In this document: positions 1 through 5,376 of the stretch, piece by piece
Numbering within the stretch: the stretch's first letter is position 1
Layout of the letters: every line of letters begins with the position of its first letter
Assembly: GCA_002772195.1 (NCBI GenBank)
Contig: PCSG01000056.1
Coordinates: forward strand, 1 to 6,545
Length of the DNA: 6,545 nt
Direction of reading: 5' to 3'
Origin: Desulfobacterales bacterium CG23_combo_of_CG06-09_8_20_14_all_51_8
Lineage (GTDB): Bacteria > Desulfobacterota > Desulfobacteria > Desulfobacterales > Desulfosalsimonadaceae
Program-made: the position numbers and the translations under genes
The notes under the pieces: model-generated
What the model was told of the DNA's origin: nothing
Databases searched by the model: none
Seen by the model: the letters and a program-made list of their open reading frames with translations, nothing else

Positions 1-520
1 CGGCAAAGGCCGCCGCAAGGGCCCGGGGCATCTCGTCTGTCGTACGCACGATGGACATACCGATGCTTGATCCACCGCTGGCCGGCTTGACCACCAGGGG
101 CAGGCCGAGGCGATGGATGCCGGCGTCCGTGTCAAAGACGTCTTTGCGCCGCACAGGGAAAAACGCCGGAGTCGGAACCTGATTCTGAATATAGAGTTGT
201 TTTGCGGCCAGCTTGTTCATGGCCACTGAACTTCCGAGAAGCCCCGCGCACTGGTAGGGGATGTGCAGCAGATCCAGCAGACCCTGGATCGATCCGTCCT
301 CACCGCCAACGCCATGAAGAATTACTAAAGCCACGTCAATTTGCGGCGCATCCGCCACCAGTCGGGCGATATCTGTTTTGGGATCGTACCGGCGAACGAA
401 GTACCTGTTTTTGTCCAGGGCGTCATAGACCTGACTGCCGCTGGCAAGAGACACTTCCCGCTCCGGGGACGTTCCGCCGGACAGCAGGGCCACGGTCAAC
501 CTTTTTTCCATCGATATCAT
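1..520 (-). CDS. ddl: D-alanine--D-alanine ligase, N-terminal part (runs off left edge)
   Basis: ATP-dependent cytoplasmic ligase that joins two D-alanines for the peptidoglycan stem peptide. The reverse strand reads without interruption from an ATG at 520 to the window edge, giving 173 residues of a family usually a little over 300 long. Family motifs appear in order: SGGTSPEREVSLASG near residues 14-28, HGVGGEDGSIQG near 69-80, the GSSVAMNK segment near 96-103, and VVKPASGGSSIGMS near 143-156, which begins the ATP-grasp fold. The usual AMDK reads AMNK here, a conservative change. A second in-frame ATG at 511 (MEKRLTVALL) is an equally reasonable start; neither has a strong ribosome-binding site. 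The gene lies 41 bp after the stop of the membrane-protein gene. No clear terminator separates them, so co-transcription is possible. The catalytic C-terminal half is outside the window. Confidence 0.95.
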   Translation of the reverse strand, partial: MISMEKRLTVALLSGGTSPEREVSLASGSQVYDALDKNRYFVRRYDPKTDIARLVADAPQIDVALVILHGVGGEDGSIQGLLDLLHIPYQCAGLLGSSVAMNKLAAKQLYIQNQVPTPAFFPVRRKDVFDTDAGIHRLGLPLVVKPASGGSSIGMSIVRTTDEMPRALAAAFA

Positions 521-561
521 AAATGGGGTTCCCGGATCTTTTGTTAGGGGATGAACCCCTC

Positions 562-1113
562 TTAATTTAACAAGCTTTTTTTCACCTGATGGTATTCGTC
601 GGGGGTGATCAGATTTTTTTCCATCAGACGGGCCAGTTCCATCAGTTCTCTGAAGCGCCGGGAATCAGGGTCCTCCAGCTGCCGTGAAACCGGCATGGCC
701 ATGTTTTCGATGACCTGGTGATCCCTGTCGCCGGCGATTTTCAAAGAGGCAAGGCCCCCCAGAAAATGGACCTCTATATTTTTCCCCCGGAGCTCCGGAA
801 GGGACAGAATTTTCAGAAAGGCGGCGCCGCCTTCTTTTTTCATGCGCCGGTAAAACAGATACGCAGCCCCTGTGATCAAGGCGCTGCCGGCTATAAAAAT
901 CCAGAAAATATAATTGACGATGCCGCTGAAAAATAAAACCAGTATTCCGATCCCGGCCAGCAGCGCCACGTGAAAAATCAGAATGGCGGAGGCCAGGGCC
1001 AGGCTGTTCCGGATATCGGTTATTTCATGGGGTTTTTTTAACATTTTATTGGGCCTTGACTCGACCTTCTCGGTTTCTGCCGCCGCACTGCCTTTGCATC
1101 CGGTTTTTTTCAT
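562..1113 (-). CDS. Small two-span membrane protein with SHOCT-like C-terminus
   Basis: Function unknown. I take the ATG at 1113, giving 183 residues; it overlaps the upstream stop as TGATG, with an AGAGAAAG ribosome-binding site just before it. An in-frame TTG directly before this ATG is a less likely start. After a charged N-terminus of about 35 residues come two adjacent hydrophobic spans, near residues 37-62 and 66-88, ending in basic YRRMKK. This suggests a short hairpin in the inner membrane with both ends in the cytoplasm. A soluble segment follows. The tail, near 153-182 (RELMELARLMEKNLITPDEY and onward), has the leucine pattern and the 'GLIT-x-EE(F/Y)' style turn of SHOCT domains, short C-terminal modules thought to mediate oligomerisation or binding. 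The SHOCT assignment is by eye. The TGATG junction suggests translation coupled to the DUF1992 gene. Confidence 0.8.
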   Translation of the reverse strand: MKKTGCKGSAAAETEKVESRPNKMLKKPHEITDIRNSLALASAILIFHVALLAGIGILVLFFSGIVNYIFWIFIAGSALITGAAYLFYRRMKKEGGAAFLKILSLPELRGKNIEVHFLGGLASLKIAGDRDHQVIENMAMPVSRQLEDPDSRRFRELMELARLMEKNLITPDEYHQVKKSLLN

Positions 1114-1517
1114 CAATCTTTCTCTGTATCCGGGATGGAATTTTTTTCAGACGACAGGCAGTCCGCCACCCGGGCCTCATATTTCTGGGGGATTTCAAAT
1201 TTGATGGCGCCTTTTCGATGGGTATTGAGCTTTAAAATCAAATAATTCAATTTTTTTAAAGTTTTATATTTTAATTTTTCATCCGTCATCTGCTCAAAAA
1301 GGGCTTCCGTACTGCGGATTTCATTTTTTATTTCTATCTCCGGCGGCAGGCAGCCGGCGTTTTTCAGCATTTTATACGCCAGTCGCAGATCTTCCTGAAT
1401 CCCGCAGGTATCGTCTAAGGCCAGCGGTTTTCCGGCGCCGGCCAGATTATCAAATTCCCCGTTTTTCTGGGCTTGCCGAATCCGCTCTTCAACGATTTTT
1501 TCAAATCCGGTAATCAT
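1113..1517 (-). CDS. DUF1992 / DnaJ-homologue subfamily C member 28 domain protein
   Basis: 134 residues. The N-terminal half matches the DUF1992 (DJC28_CD) family signature: FEKIVEERIRQAQKNGEFDN near residues 5-24, LAGAGKPLALDD near 25-36, then LRLAYKMLKNAGCLPPEIE near 44-62. In some homologues this domain accompanies a J-domain, but none is present here, and the biochemical role is not established. The C-terminal half (about 66-134) is lysine-rich and helical-looking, with no motif I recognise. The ATG at 1517 fits the usual start of the family. The leader before it is almost pure A/T, with no Shine-Dalgarno sequence. The stop is TGA, sharing its last two bases' neighbourhood with the next start in a TGATG junction. 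A terminator hairpin belonging to the tRNA ends only about 24 bp upstream, so the source of its transcript is unclear. Confidence 0.85.
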   Translation of the reverse strand: MITGFEKIVEERIRQAQKNGEFDNLAGAGKPLALDDTCGIQEDLRLAYKMLKNAGCLPPEIEIKNEIRSTEALFEQMTDEKLKYKTLKKLNYLILKLNTHRKGAIKFEIPQKYEARVADCLSSEKNSIPDTEKD

Positions 1518-1541
1518 AAATAAAAATTGAATTAAATAAAT

Positions 1542-1569
1542 AAGCCCCTCTGGATCAACAGAGGGGCTT
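1542..1569 (-). terminator. Rho-independent terminator after the tRNA gene
   Basis: A perfect 11-bp stem (AAGCCCCTCTG / CAGAGGGGCTT) closes a six-base loop. On the minus strand it is followed by an interrupted T-rich tract (ATTTATTTAATTC then five T). It begins 13 bp after the CCA end of the tRNA, the expected place for a tRNA terminator. On the plus strand it would be followed only by TATTATTT, and no plus-strand gene needs it. Confidence 0.8.
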
Positions 1570-1581
1570 TATTATTTCAAG

Positions 1582-1658
1582 TGGTGGCGATGCAGGGACT
1601 TGAACCCCGGACACTGCGGATATGAGCCGCATGCTCTAACCAGCTGAGCTACATCGCC
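1582..1658 (-). tRNA. tRNA with CAU anticodon, probably elongator tRNA-Met
   Basis: A complete 77-nt cloverleaf with encoded CCA. Acceptor stem GGCGATG pairs with CATCGCC. The D stem is GCTC/GAGC with loop AGCTGGTTA. The anticodon stem is TGCGG/CCGCA around CTCATAT, giving anticodon CAT. The variable loop is GTGTC, and the T stem CGGGG/CCCTG carries loop TTCAAGT. The first acceptor pair is G-C, so it is not an initiator tRNA, which lacks this pair. CAU-anticodon tRNAs also include the isoleucine tRNA whose wobble C is changed to lysidine by TilS. Acceptor pairs 4-69 and 5-68 are G-C and A-T rather than the C-G pairs of the E. coli isoleucine form, which favours methionine but does not settle the matter. 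Confidence 0.95.
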
Positions 1659-1669
1659 TTGCTGAAAAC

Positions 1670-1784
1670 TTCGTAAAAGGCCCGATGAATCCTGATTGCT
1701 CCCTTTTGCTTCGTTCATGAATCAGTTCGGTCCCGCCAAAACCTCCTCGCCTTTGTTTCCGTGGGGCATCAGACATTTTACGAA
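1670..1784. repeat. 115-bp inverted-repeat (MITE/REP-like) element
   Basis: The 18-bp ends at 1670-1687 and 1767-1784 are inverted copies: a perfect TTCGTAAAA/TTTTACGAA core, then a further half matching at all but three positions. Two of those differences become G-U pairs in RNA. Pairing resumes outside after a three-base internal loop (GAA 1664-1666 with TTC 1788-1790). Inside, CTGATT (1692-1697) pairs with AATCAG (1720-1725), and ATGAATC occurs twice in direct orientation. There is no open reading frame of note and no evident target-site duplication. A transcript would fold into a long hairpin. It starts only 12 bp upstream of the tRNA. That it is a mobile or dispersed repeat is inference; only one copy is in this window. 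Confidence 0.6.
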
Positions 1785-1816
1785 ATCTTCACCTCAGACC
1801 TGACGTGAGAAAGTCG

Positions 1817-1845
1817 TCTTTACCAGCCGGCAATGCTCAAGTCAA
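1817..1845 (-). promoter_or_regulatory. Candidate promoter for the tRNA
   Basis: TTGACT (1840-1845) and TAAAGA (1817-1822) are separated by exactly 17 bp on the minus strand. The -35 is good; the -10 matches the consensus at only three of six positions. It is the best candidate in the 236-bp gap upstream of the tRNA. If used, the precursor would carry a leader of about 150 nt containing the whole inverted-repeat element. Confidence 0.3.
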
Positions 1846-1876
1846 GCCAAAAGCAGTCGTTTTTTTATAATTATTA

Positions 1877-1891
1877 AACCGGTCGCCGGTT
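1877..1891 (-). terminator. Weak terminator-like hairpin after the zinc-ribbon gene
   Basis: AACCGG and CCGGTT form a 6-bp GC-rich stem with a three-base loop, starting four bases after the TAA of the zinc-ribbon gene. On the minus strand it is followed by TTAATAATTAT rather than an unbroken T run. The position fits a terminator; the tail is weak. Confidence 0.45.
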
Positions 1892-1894
1892 CCT

Positions 1895-4384
1895 TTATTT
1901 TTCGGATTGAACCGCCTCCACCGTTAATTCACTGATGTTTTCCGGTAAATTTGAGAAAACAACCGTAAAGGGGATGCTATTGCCGGGGGCGACCCCGATG
2001 TTGGCATTATTATCCCCCCTACGATTATTCATCCGCTCCGCTAAGGTATTGAGATCAAGACCGGTCAATTCCGCTTGTGTAAACATATTTCCGGCATAAG
2101 CGGAGGACGTGACAATGACCTTCCCCGCACTGTCATAAAGGACTGCCTTTACCATCACTTGGCTGCGGGGATGGTCATATCGGTTGGTCACATTACCGGT
2201 CACTACCAGAATTTCTCCGGCAACTTTATTTTCTACAAACTGGTATGCAGGCTCAGCGATCATTTCCATTCGGAGATTGCCCTGATCGGTCACCGCCGGC
2301 TTTACCGGGGTTACCGGCGCTTCTTCTTTAGCGCCGAACATTTTGATGCCGGCATAAAGAATGGCGCCCAGCGCAATCAACAGGATCAGAGGAATCAAAA
2401 TCTTTTTCAGATTTCGGCTCTCCATCACCGGCTGTGCATAAGGCTTTCCCATCATTCTGGTTCGATCCAGATAAGCGTCTTCTTCCTCCTCATGGGTTTC
2501 TTCCACAACTTCTTCGGGTTCTTCCTTTTTCTCGACAACCGTTTTTCGGTAGGTCTTTTCTATCTGTTGTTCTCTTTCTTCAACGGTTTCCAAAGAAACT
2601 TCTTTTACAGCTCCCGGGGTCTCTTCTTCAAGCATGGTCTCAAGGTCGATAGACATCTCATCATCAGAAGCAGTAAACGGTGCTGCCCCTTCCCCTTCCA
2701 TGCTCAGGTCTTTCAGATTATCTCCCCGTCCGGCCTCTTCAGGTTCCGGCATTGCGTCAAAATCAAGGACGTCTTCAATTTGCGTCAGATCCAACTCTTC
2801 TGCTTTTTTCCTTGCACCTTTATCCTCCGCGACAGATGCCGCCGCCGATTCATCCCTCTGGCCTTCATCAAAATCCAGGTCCAGGTCAAACTCATCGGAT
2901 GGGGCTTCCCCTTTCACCGGTTCCGGCTCTATGTTGAGATCCAGCTCAAAAGATTCTCCAGCCCCCGCTTCCTCTTTGGCCTCGGCGTCAAAACCAAAAT
3001 CCAGATCCAGGTCTTCATCGGCTTGGGCTTTGGCCTTGGATTTTTTGTCCGCCTGTTCGTCCAGATCCAGGTCCAGGGAGAATTCGTCAGAATCAATGTC
3101 GGCCAGTTCCTTGTCCAGATCCAGATCCAGTCCGATATCCTCGGATTCCAGATTTTCTCCGGATGCAAAATCCAGGTCCAGGTCCAGGTCCTCCGACACT
3201 TTTTCCGCCGGTTCTTCCGTCAGCTCCAGTTCTTCGAATCCATCCAGCTCCATCCCAAGGTCATCCGCTTTTTCGGAAACCTCTTCGCTGACATCGGCCG
3301 CCAGATCCAGGTCCAGATCAAACTCTTTGTCTTCGGCGGATACTTTTGAAACTTCCGCGGTTTCTTCAGGTTCAAGTTCAAAATCGAGTTCGAAATCCTC
3401 TTCTTCAGCCTGTTTTTTTGACGCATCCTGCGCCGGTGTTTTAACCTCCGCCTTTTCACCGGCTTTTTTTGCGGTTCCCTTAGAGGTGTCTTCTTCTTCC
3501 GATCCTTTCTCTAAGTCAAACGCATCCAAATCCCTCTCAACACCTCCTTTCGTTTCAATTTCCAACACTTCTGCCGTCGGTTCTATCTCTACGAATTCAG
3601 CAGTATCAGCCAGATTTTCATCCAGGGCCATCTCAATTTCATCCGCTGCGATTTCAGCAGTCTTTTTCCCCGGTACCGCCTCATCTTCAAAATCTAAAAA
3701 ATCAACCTCCTCTTCTTCCGATGTTTTTTCAGCCGGTTCTTCTTCCGCCTGCCCCGCAGATTCCAGTTTTCCCAGATCGAGCACGTCCTCTTCCGCTTCC
3801 TGAGAGGATTCCAGATCGTCAAACGCTATTTCCGGCTGTTCCTGGCCGATGTCGTCCAAGGACACGATCTCGGAAATATCCTCGGCAGTGGCTTTTGCCC
3901 CGAGTTCTCCAAAAGAGATGATATCGGACTCACTTTCCGGCTCTTCCAGCCATGCATCCACGCTCTCTTCCGCCGTTGACTTCAATAATAGGGAATCCAT
4001 GGAAATAATGTCATCATCCTGTTGTTCAAGATCCGACAGCAGAATTTCCGGCTCTTCGCCGCTGGTTTGCCTGTCTTTCCGGCCGGAAGGGGCGCTTTCA
4101 AATAATTCTTCCGCAGTTGCCATGGGAATATCGGCGGTTTCCAGGGATATTTCGGATTCCAGGTCAGTGAATTCCTCGTCGACTTCCTGACCCAGGACAT
4201 TGTCTATTTTTGCTTCAAGGGCTTCATCAATCGTAAAATCAGCAGGTTTATCCTTGTCTAAGGATTTCGGATACGCGATAAATACTTGCTGGCACTTGGA
4301 ACACCTGACGGTTGACCCGGTTTCTTGGATCAGGCTGGATTTAACTTTAAAACTTGTTCCGCAAGCCTCACAGGTAATAATCAT
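1895..4384 (-). CDS. MJ0042 zinc-ribbon, acidic-repeat, DUF3426 membrane protein
   Basis: An 829-residue protein of unknown function. Residues 1-38 form an MJ0042-type zinc ribbon with C5-x2-C8 and C28-x2-C31 (ITCEACGTSFKVK and VRCSKCQQVF). Residues 40-640 are a very acidic, low-complexity stretch with two families of short repeats, described in separate entries. A basic patch (RNLKK, 657-661) leads into one hydrophobic span near 662-680. Residues 700-829 resemble DUF3426, with beta-sandwich-like segments such as EILVVTGNVTNRYDHPRSQV. The positive-inside rule puts the ribbon and acidic region in the cytoplasm and DUF3426 in the periplasm. The start is clear: GAGGA lies seven bases before the ATG. 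The gene follows hpt by 16 bp and is probably co-transcribed with it. Proteins with this ribbon/span/DUF3426 plan are, in my recollection, usually much shorter; the difference is the linker. Its biased codons create long open frames on the opposite strand, which I treat as artefacts. Confidence 0.92.
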   Translation of the reverse strand: MIITCEACGTSFKVKSSLIQETGSTVRCSKCQQVFIAYPKSLDKDKPADFTIDEALEAKIDNVLGQEVDEEFTDLESEISLETADIPMATAEELFESAPSGRKDRQTSGEEPEILLSDLEQQDDDIISMDSLLLKSTAEESVDAWLEEPESESDIISFGELGAKATAEDISEIVSLDDIGQEQPEIAFDDLESSQEAEEDVLDLGKLESAGQAEEEPAEKTSEEEEVDFLDFEDEAVPGKKTAEIAADEIEMALDENLADTAEFVEIEPTAEVLEIETKGGVERDLDAFDLEKGSEEEDTSKGTAKKAGEKAEVKTPAQDASKKQAEEEDFELDFELEPEETAEVSKVSAEDKEFDLDLDLAADVSEEVSEKADDLGMELDGFEELELTEEPAEKVSEDLDLDLDFASGENLESEDIGLDLDLDKELADIDSDEFSLDLDLDEQADKKSKAKAQADEDLDLDFGFDAEAKEEAGAGESFELDLNIEPEPVKGEAPSDEFDLDLDFDEGQRDESAAASVAEDKGARKKAEELDLTQIEDVLDFDAMPEPEEAGRGDNLKDLSMEGEGAAPFTASDDEMSIDLETMLEEETPGAVKEVSLETVEEREQQIEKTYRKTVVEKKEEPEEVVEETHEEEEDAYLDRTRMMGKPYAQPVMESRNLKKILIPLILLIALGAILYAGIKMFGAKEEAPVTPVKPAVTDQGNLRMEMIAEPAYQFVENKVAGEILVVTGNVTNRYDHPRSQVMVKAVLYDSAGKVIVTSSAYAGNMFTQAELTGLDLNTLAERMNNRRGDNNANIGVAPGNSIPFTVVFSNLPENISELTVEAVQSEK
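2861..3394 (-). repeat. Leu-Asp repeat block within the zinc-ribbon protein
   Basis: Eight copies of a short acidic-hydrophobic motif, consensus (F/S/G)-(D/E)-L-D-(L/F)-D, begin near residues 331, 355, 399, 418, 436, 458, 479 and 499. The last six are spaced 18-22 residues apart. Examples are FELDFELEPE, DLDLDLDF, SLDLDLDE and FDLDLDFDEG. In DNA the core is a hexamer alternating Leu and Asp codons, seen on the plus strand as strings of TCCAGG and TCCAGA. The linkers differ in sequence, so this is an old or selected repeat rather than a recent tandem duplication. Confidence 0.85.
3764..4012 (-). repeat. Second degenerate repeat family in the zinc-ribbon protein
   Basis: Five related octamers lie nearer the zinc ribbon: DIISMDSL (125-132), DIISFGEL (154-161), EIVSLDDI (172-179), EIAFDDLE (185-192) and DVLDLGKL (200-207). 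The shared pattern is acidic, two aliphatics, Ser or a small residue, hydrophobic, one or two acidic or small residues, then Leu or Ile. They are distinct from the Leu-Asp repeats further along. The pattern looks like short linear binding motifs in a disordered chain, but this is inference. Confidence 0.6.
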
Positions 4385-4390
4385 TTTATT

Positions 4391-4395
4391 TCCTC
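4391..4395 (-). promoter_or_regulatory. Ribosome-binding site of the zinc-ribbon gene
   Basis: GAGGA on the minus strand, at good spacing before the ATG at 4384. It lies in the 16-bp gap after the hpt stop codon and fixes the start directly before the first CxxC pair. Confidence 0.65.
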
Positions 4396-4400
4396 GCTGC

Positions 4401-4919
4401 TTAGAAATTTAGGTGATAAAGTGCCGGCAAATTTCTGTATTTTTCCGCGTAATCCAGTCCGTATCCCACCAGAAACCCACCCTCTACGGAATAACAAGCG
4501 TAATCCGCCTTATAATCAACCTCACGGCGCTCATACTTTTCAATAAACACGCAAACCCGGATGCTGTTCGGTCCAAAAGATTTCAAATGTTGAATCAGCC
4601 GTGTCATGGTCCGGCCGGTATCGATGATATCTTCCACCACCAGGACGTCTTTTCCGGAAATTTCAGACGTAATCTCTTTTTGAAGCTGAACCTCTCCGGA
4701 AGAGCTGTCTTTTTTTCCGTAACTTGAAAATTGGATAAAGTCAATCTCAACCGGAATCGTCAACCGTCTTGCCAGATCTCCTAAAAAGATGAATGCGCCT
4801 TTTAGTACGCCGATCAGCACCAGCGGTTTGTCTTTGTAATCCCTGGAAATTTTCCGGGCAAGGGATTCGACGATCGCCCCGATCTCTTCTTCCGTAAGGA
4901 TTGTTATTAATTCAGGCAT
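4401..4919 (-). CDS. hpt: Hypoxanthine phosphoribosyltransferase
   Basis: Purine-salvage enzyme of the cytoplasm that transfers ribose-5-phosphate from PRPP to hypoxanthine or guanine, giving IMP or GMP. The 172 residues match the usual length of bacterial Hpt (about 175-180). Motifs seen are LIGVLKGAFIFLGDLARR (35-52), the flexible-loop SSYG (65-68), the PRPP-binding VVEDIIDTG (94-102) with its two acidic residues, and the C-terminal FLVGYGLDYAEKYRNLP (149-165) that packs against the base. The ATG at 4919 aligns with the family start (MPELITILTEEEI). The frame stays open upstream to a GTG at 5183, and a GTG at 5024 has an AAGGG before it. However, those added residues do not look like Hpt, and a strong promoter lies inside them. 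The chosen ATG has no close Shine-Dalgarno sequence; AGAGGG is about 17 bases away. The zinc-ribbon gene follows 16 bp downstream. Confidence 0.95.
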   Translation of the reverse strand: MPELITILTEEEIGAIVESLARKISRDYKDKPLVLIGVLKGAFIFLGDLARRLTIPVEIDFIQFSSYGKKDSSSGEVQLQKEITSEISGKDVLVVEDIIDTGRTMTRLIQHLKSFGPNSIRVCVFIEKYERREVDYKADYACYSVEGGFLVGYGLDYAEKYRNLPALYHLNF

Positions 4920-5070
4920 ATATAAAAAAACAGAAACCCTCTTTAAAGCCTTGGATTCCGCCGTTCGCCTGACCGCTGACGATATACGGAAGATTTCTTT
5001 TTTGGAGGCCCGTTTTCGCTGCACGGCCCACCCTTGTTGAAAAATCCGCGCCTGAAACGTATAAATAAGC
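4920..5070 (-). promoter_or_regulatory. Long structured 5' leader of hpt (possible attenuator)
   Basis: From the predicted transcription start to the hpt ATG is about 150 nt. AGAAATC (minus strand, 4992-4998) can pair over seven positions, one of them G-U, with GGTTTCT (4932-4938). This pairing is followed by G and seven T (4924-4930), directly before the start codon. A second, bulged hairpin, GGGCCGT/ACGGGCC, lies at 5007-5029. A closed stem followed by a U run suggests premature termination control. I do not recognise a known riboswitch class, and the fold is by eye only. Confidence 0.3.
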
Positions 5071-5076
5071 AAACCT

Positions 5077-5105
5077 GTTATATCTTGCGCCTGTACTTTT
5101 GTCAA
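5077..5105 (-). promoter_or_regulatory. Sigma-70 promoter of the hpt/zinc-ribbon operon
   Basis: On the minus strand a consensus -35 TTGACA (5100-5105) is followed after exactly 17 bp by TATAAC (5077-5082), five of six matches to the -10 consensus. Transcription would start near 5070. It is the best promoter-like sequence in the window. It also argues against an N-terminally extended Hpt that would be translated from further upstream. Confidence 0.75.
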
Positions 5106-5376
5106 TAAAATTAATGTATTCCTGACATTGATGAATTTTACTACCGGCCGGGTCATTATTTTTTTCGCAATCCGGTCGATCACTCGCTTCTTTTTAATAA
5201 TTTTAAGAGGTTATTTCCAATTCAAACTTTGGGGGCGTTAAGAGGACTTGACAGGGAAAGACGTCGATCATTAAGGGAACGTCCAAAAATTAATATACTT
5301 GAATAGCCGCTTTTGTCACGGCGGTTGAAATCCGGTGGGAAAATTTTTTGCGCAGGCGCGAAGTCTCCATGCCCGA
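5106..5376. other. Intergenic region between the J-protein gene and the hpt promoter
   Basis: This is 271 bp with no supported gene. It is A/T-rich around 5150-5230. A small hairpin with stem GCCG/CGGC lies near 5308-5325 (minus strand GCCGTGACAAAAGCGGC). It is followed by a T-containing stretch and could be a weak terminator for the J-protein gene. The segment around 5220-5310 reminds me of short repeated sequences near transposon remnants in related genomes, but nothing in the window confirms this. Confidence 0.4.

Noticed and set aside
546..560. Short hairpin AGGGG/CCCCT between the membrane-protein gene and ddl
   Set aside because: The stem is only five pairs and no T tract follows on the minus strand, so it is not supported as a terminator.
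2075..3349. Plus-strand open frame of 424 codons opposite the zinc-ribbon gene
   Set aside because: It lies wholly antisense to a gene with clear domains. Its product is a low-complexity mix of Phe, Arg, Gln and Ile that follows from reading Leu-Asp and Glu codons backwards.
2634..3803. Plus-strand open frame of 389 codons, Ser/Arg-rich
   Set aside because: It is an artefact of the same acidic repeats in another frame. It has no domain, no promoter, and composition dictated by the opposite strand.
4920..5183. N-terminal extension of Hpt by up to 88 residues (GTG at 5183 or 5024)
   Set aside because: The added residues do not match the family, Hpt homologues begin at the chosen ATG, and a near-consensus promoter lies within the extension. 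The GTG at 5024 with AAGGG upstream is the only variant worth remembering.
5248..5276. Plus-strand TTGACA at 5248 as a promoter
   Set aside because: The sequence 17 bp downstream (TTAAGG) is a poor -10, and no plus-strand gene follows.
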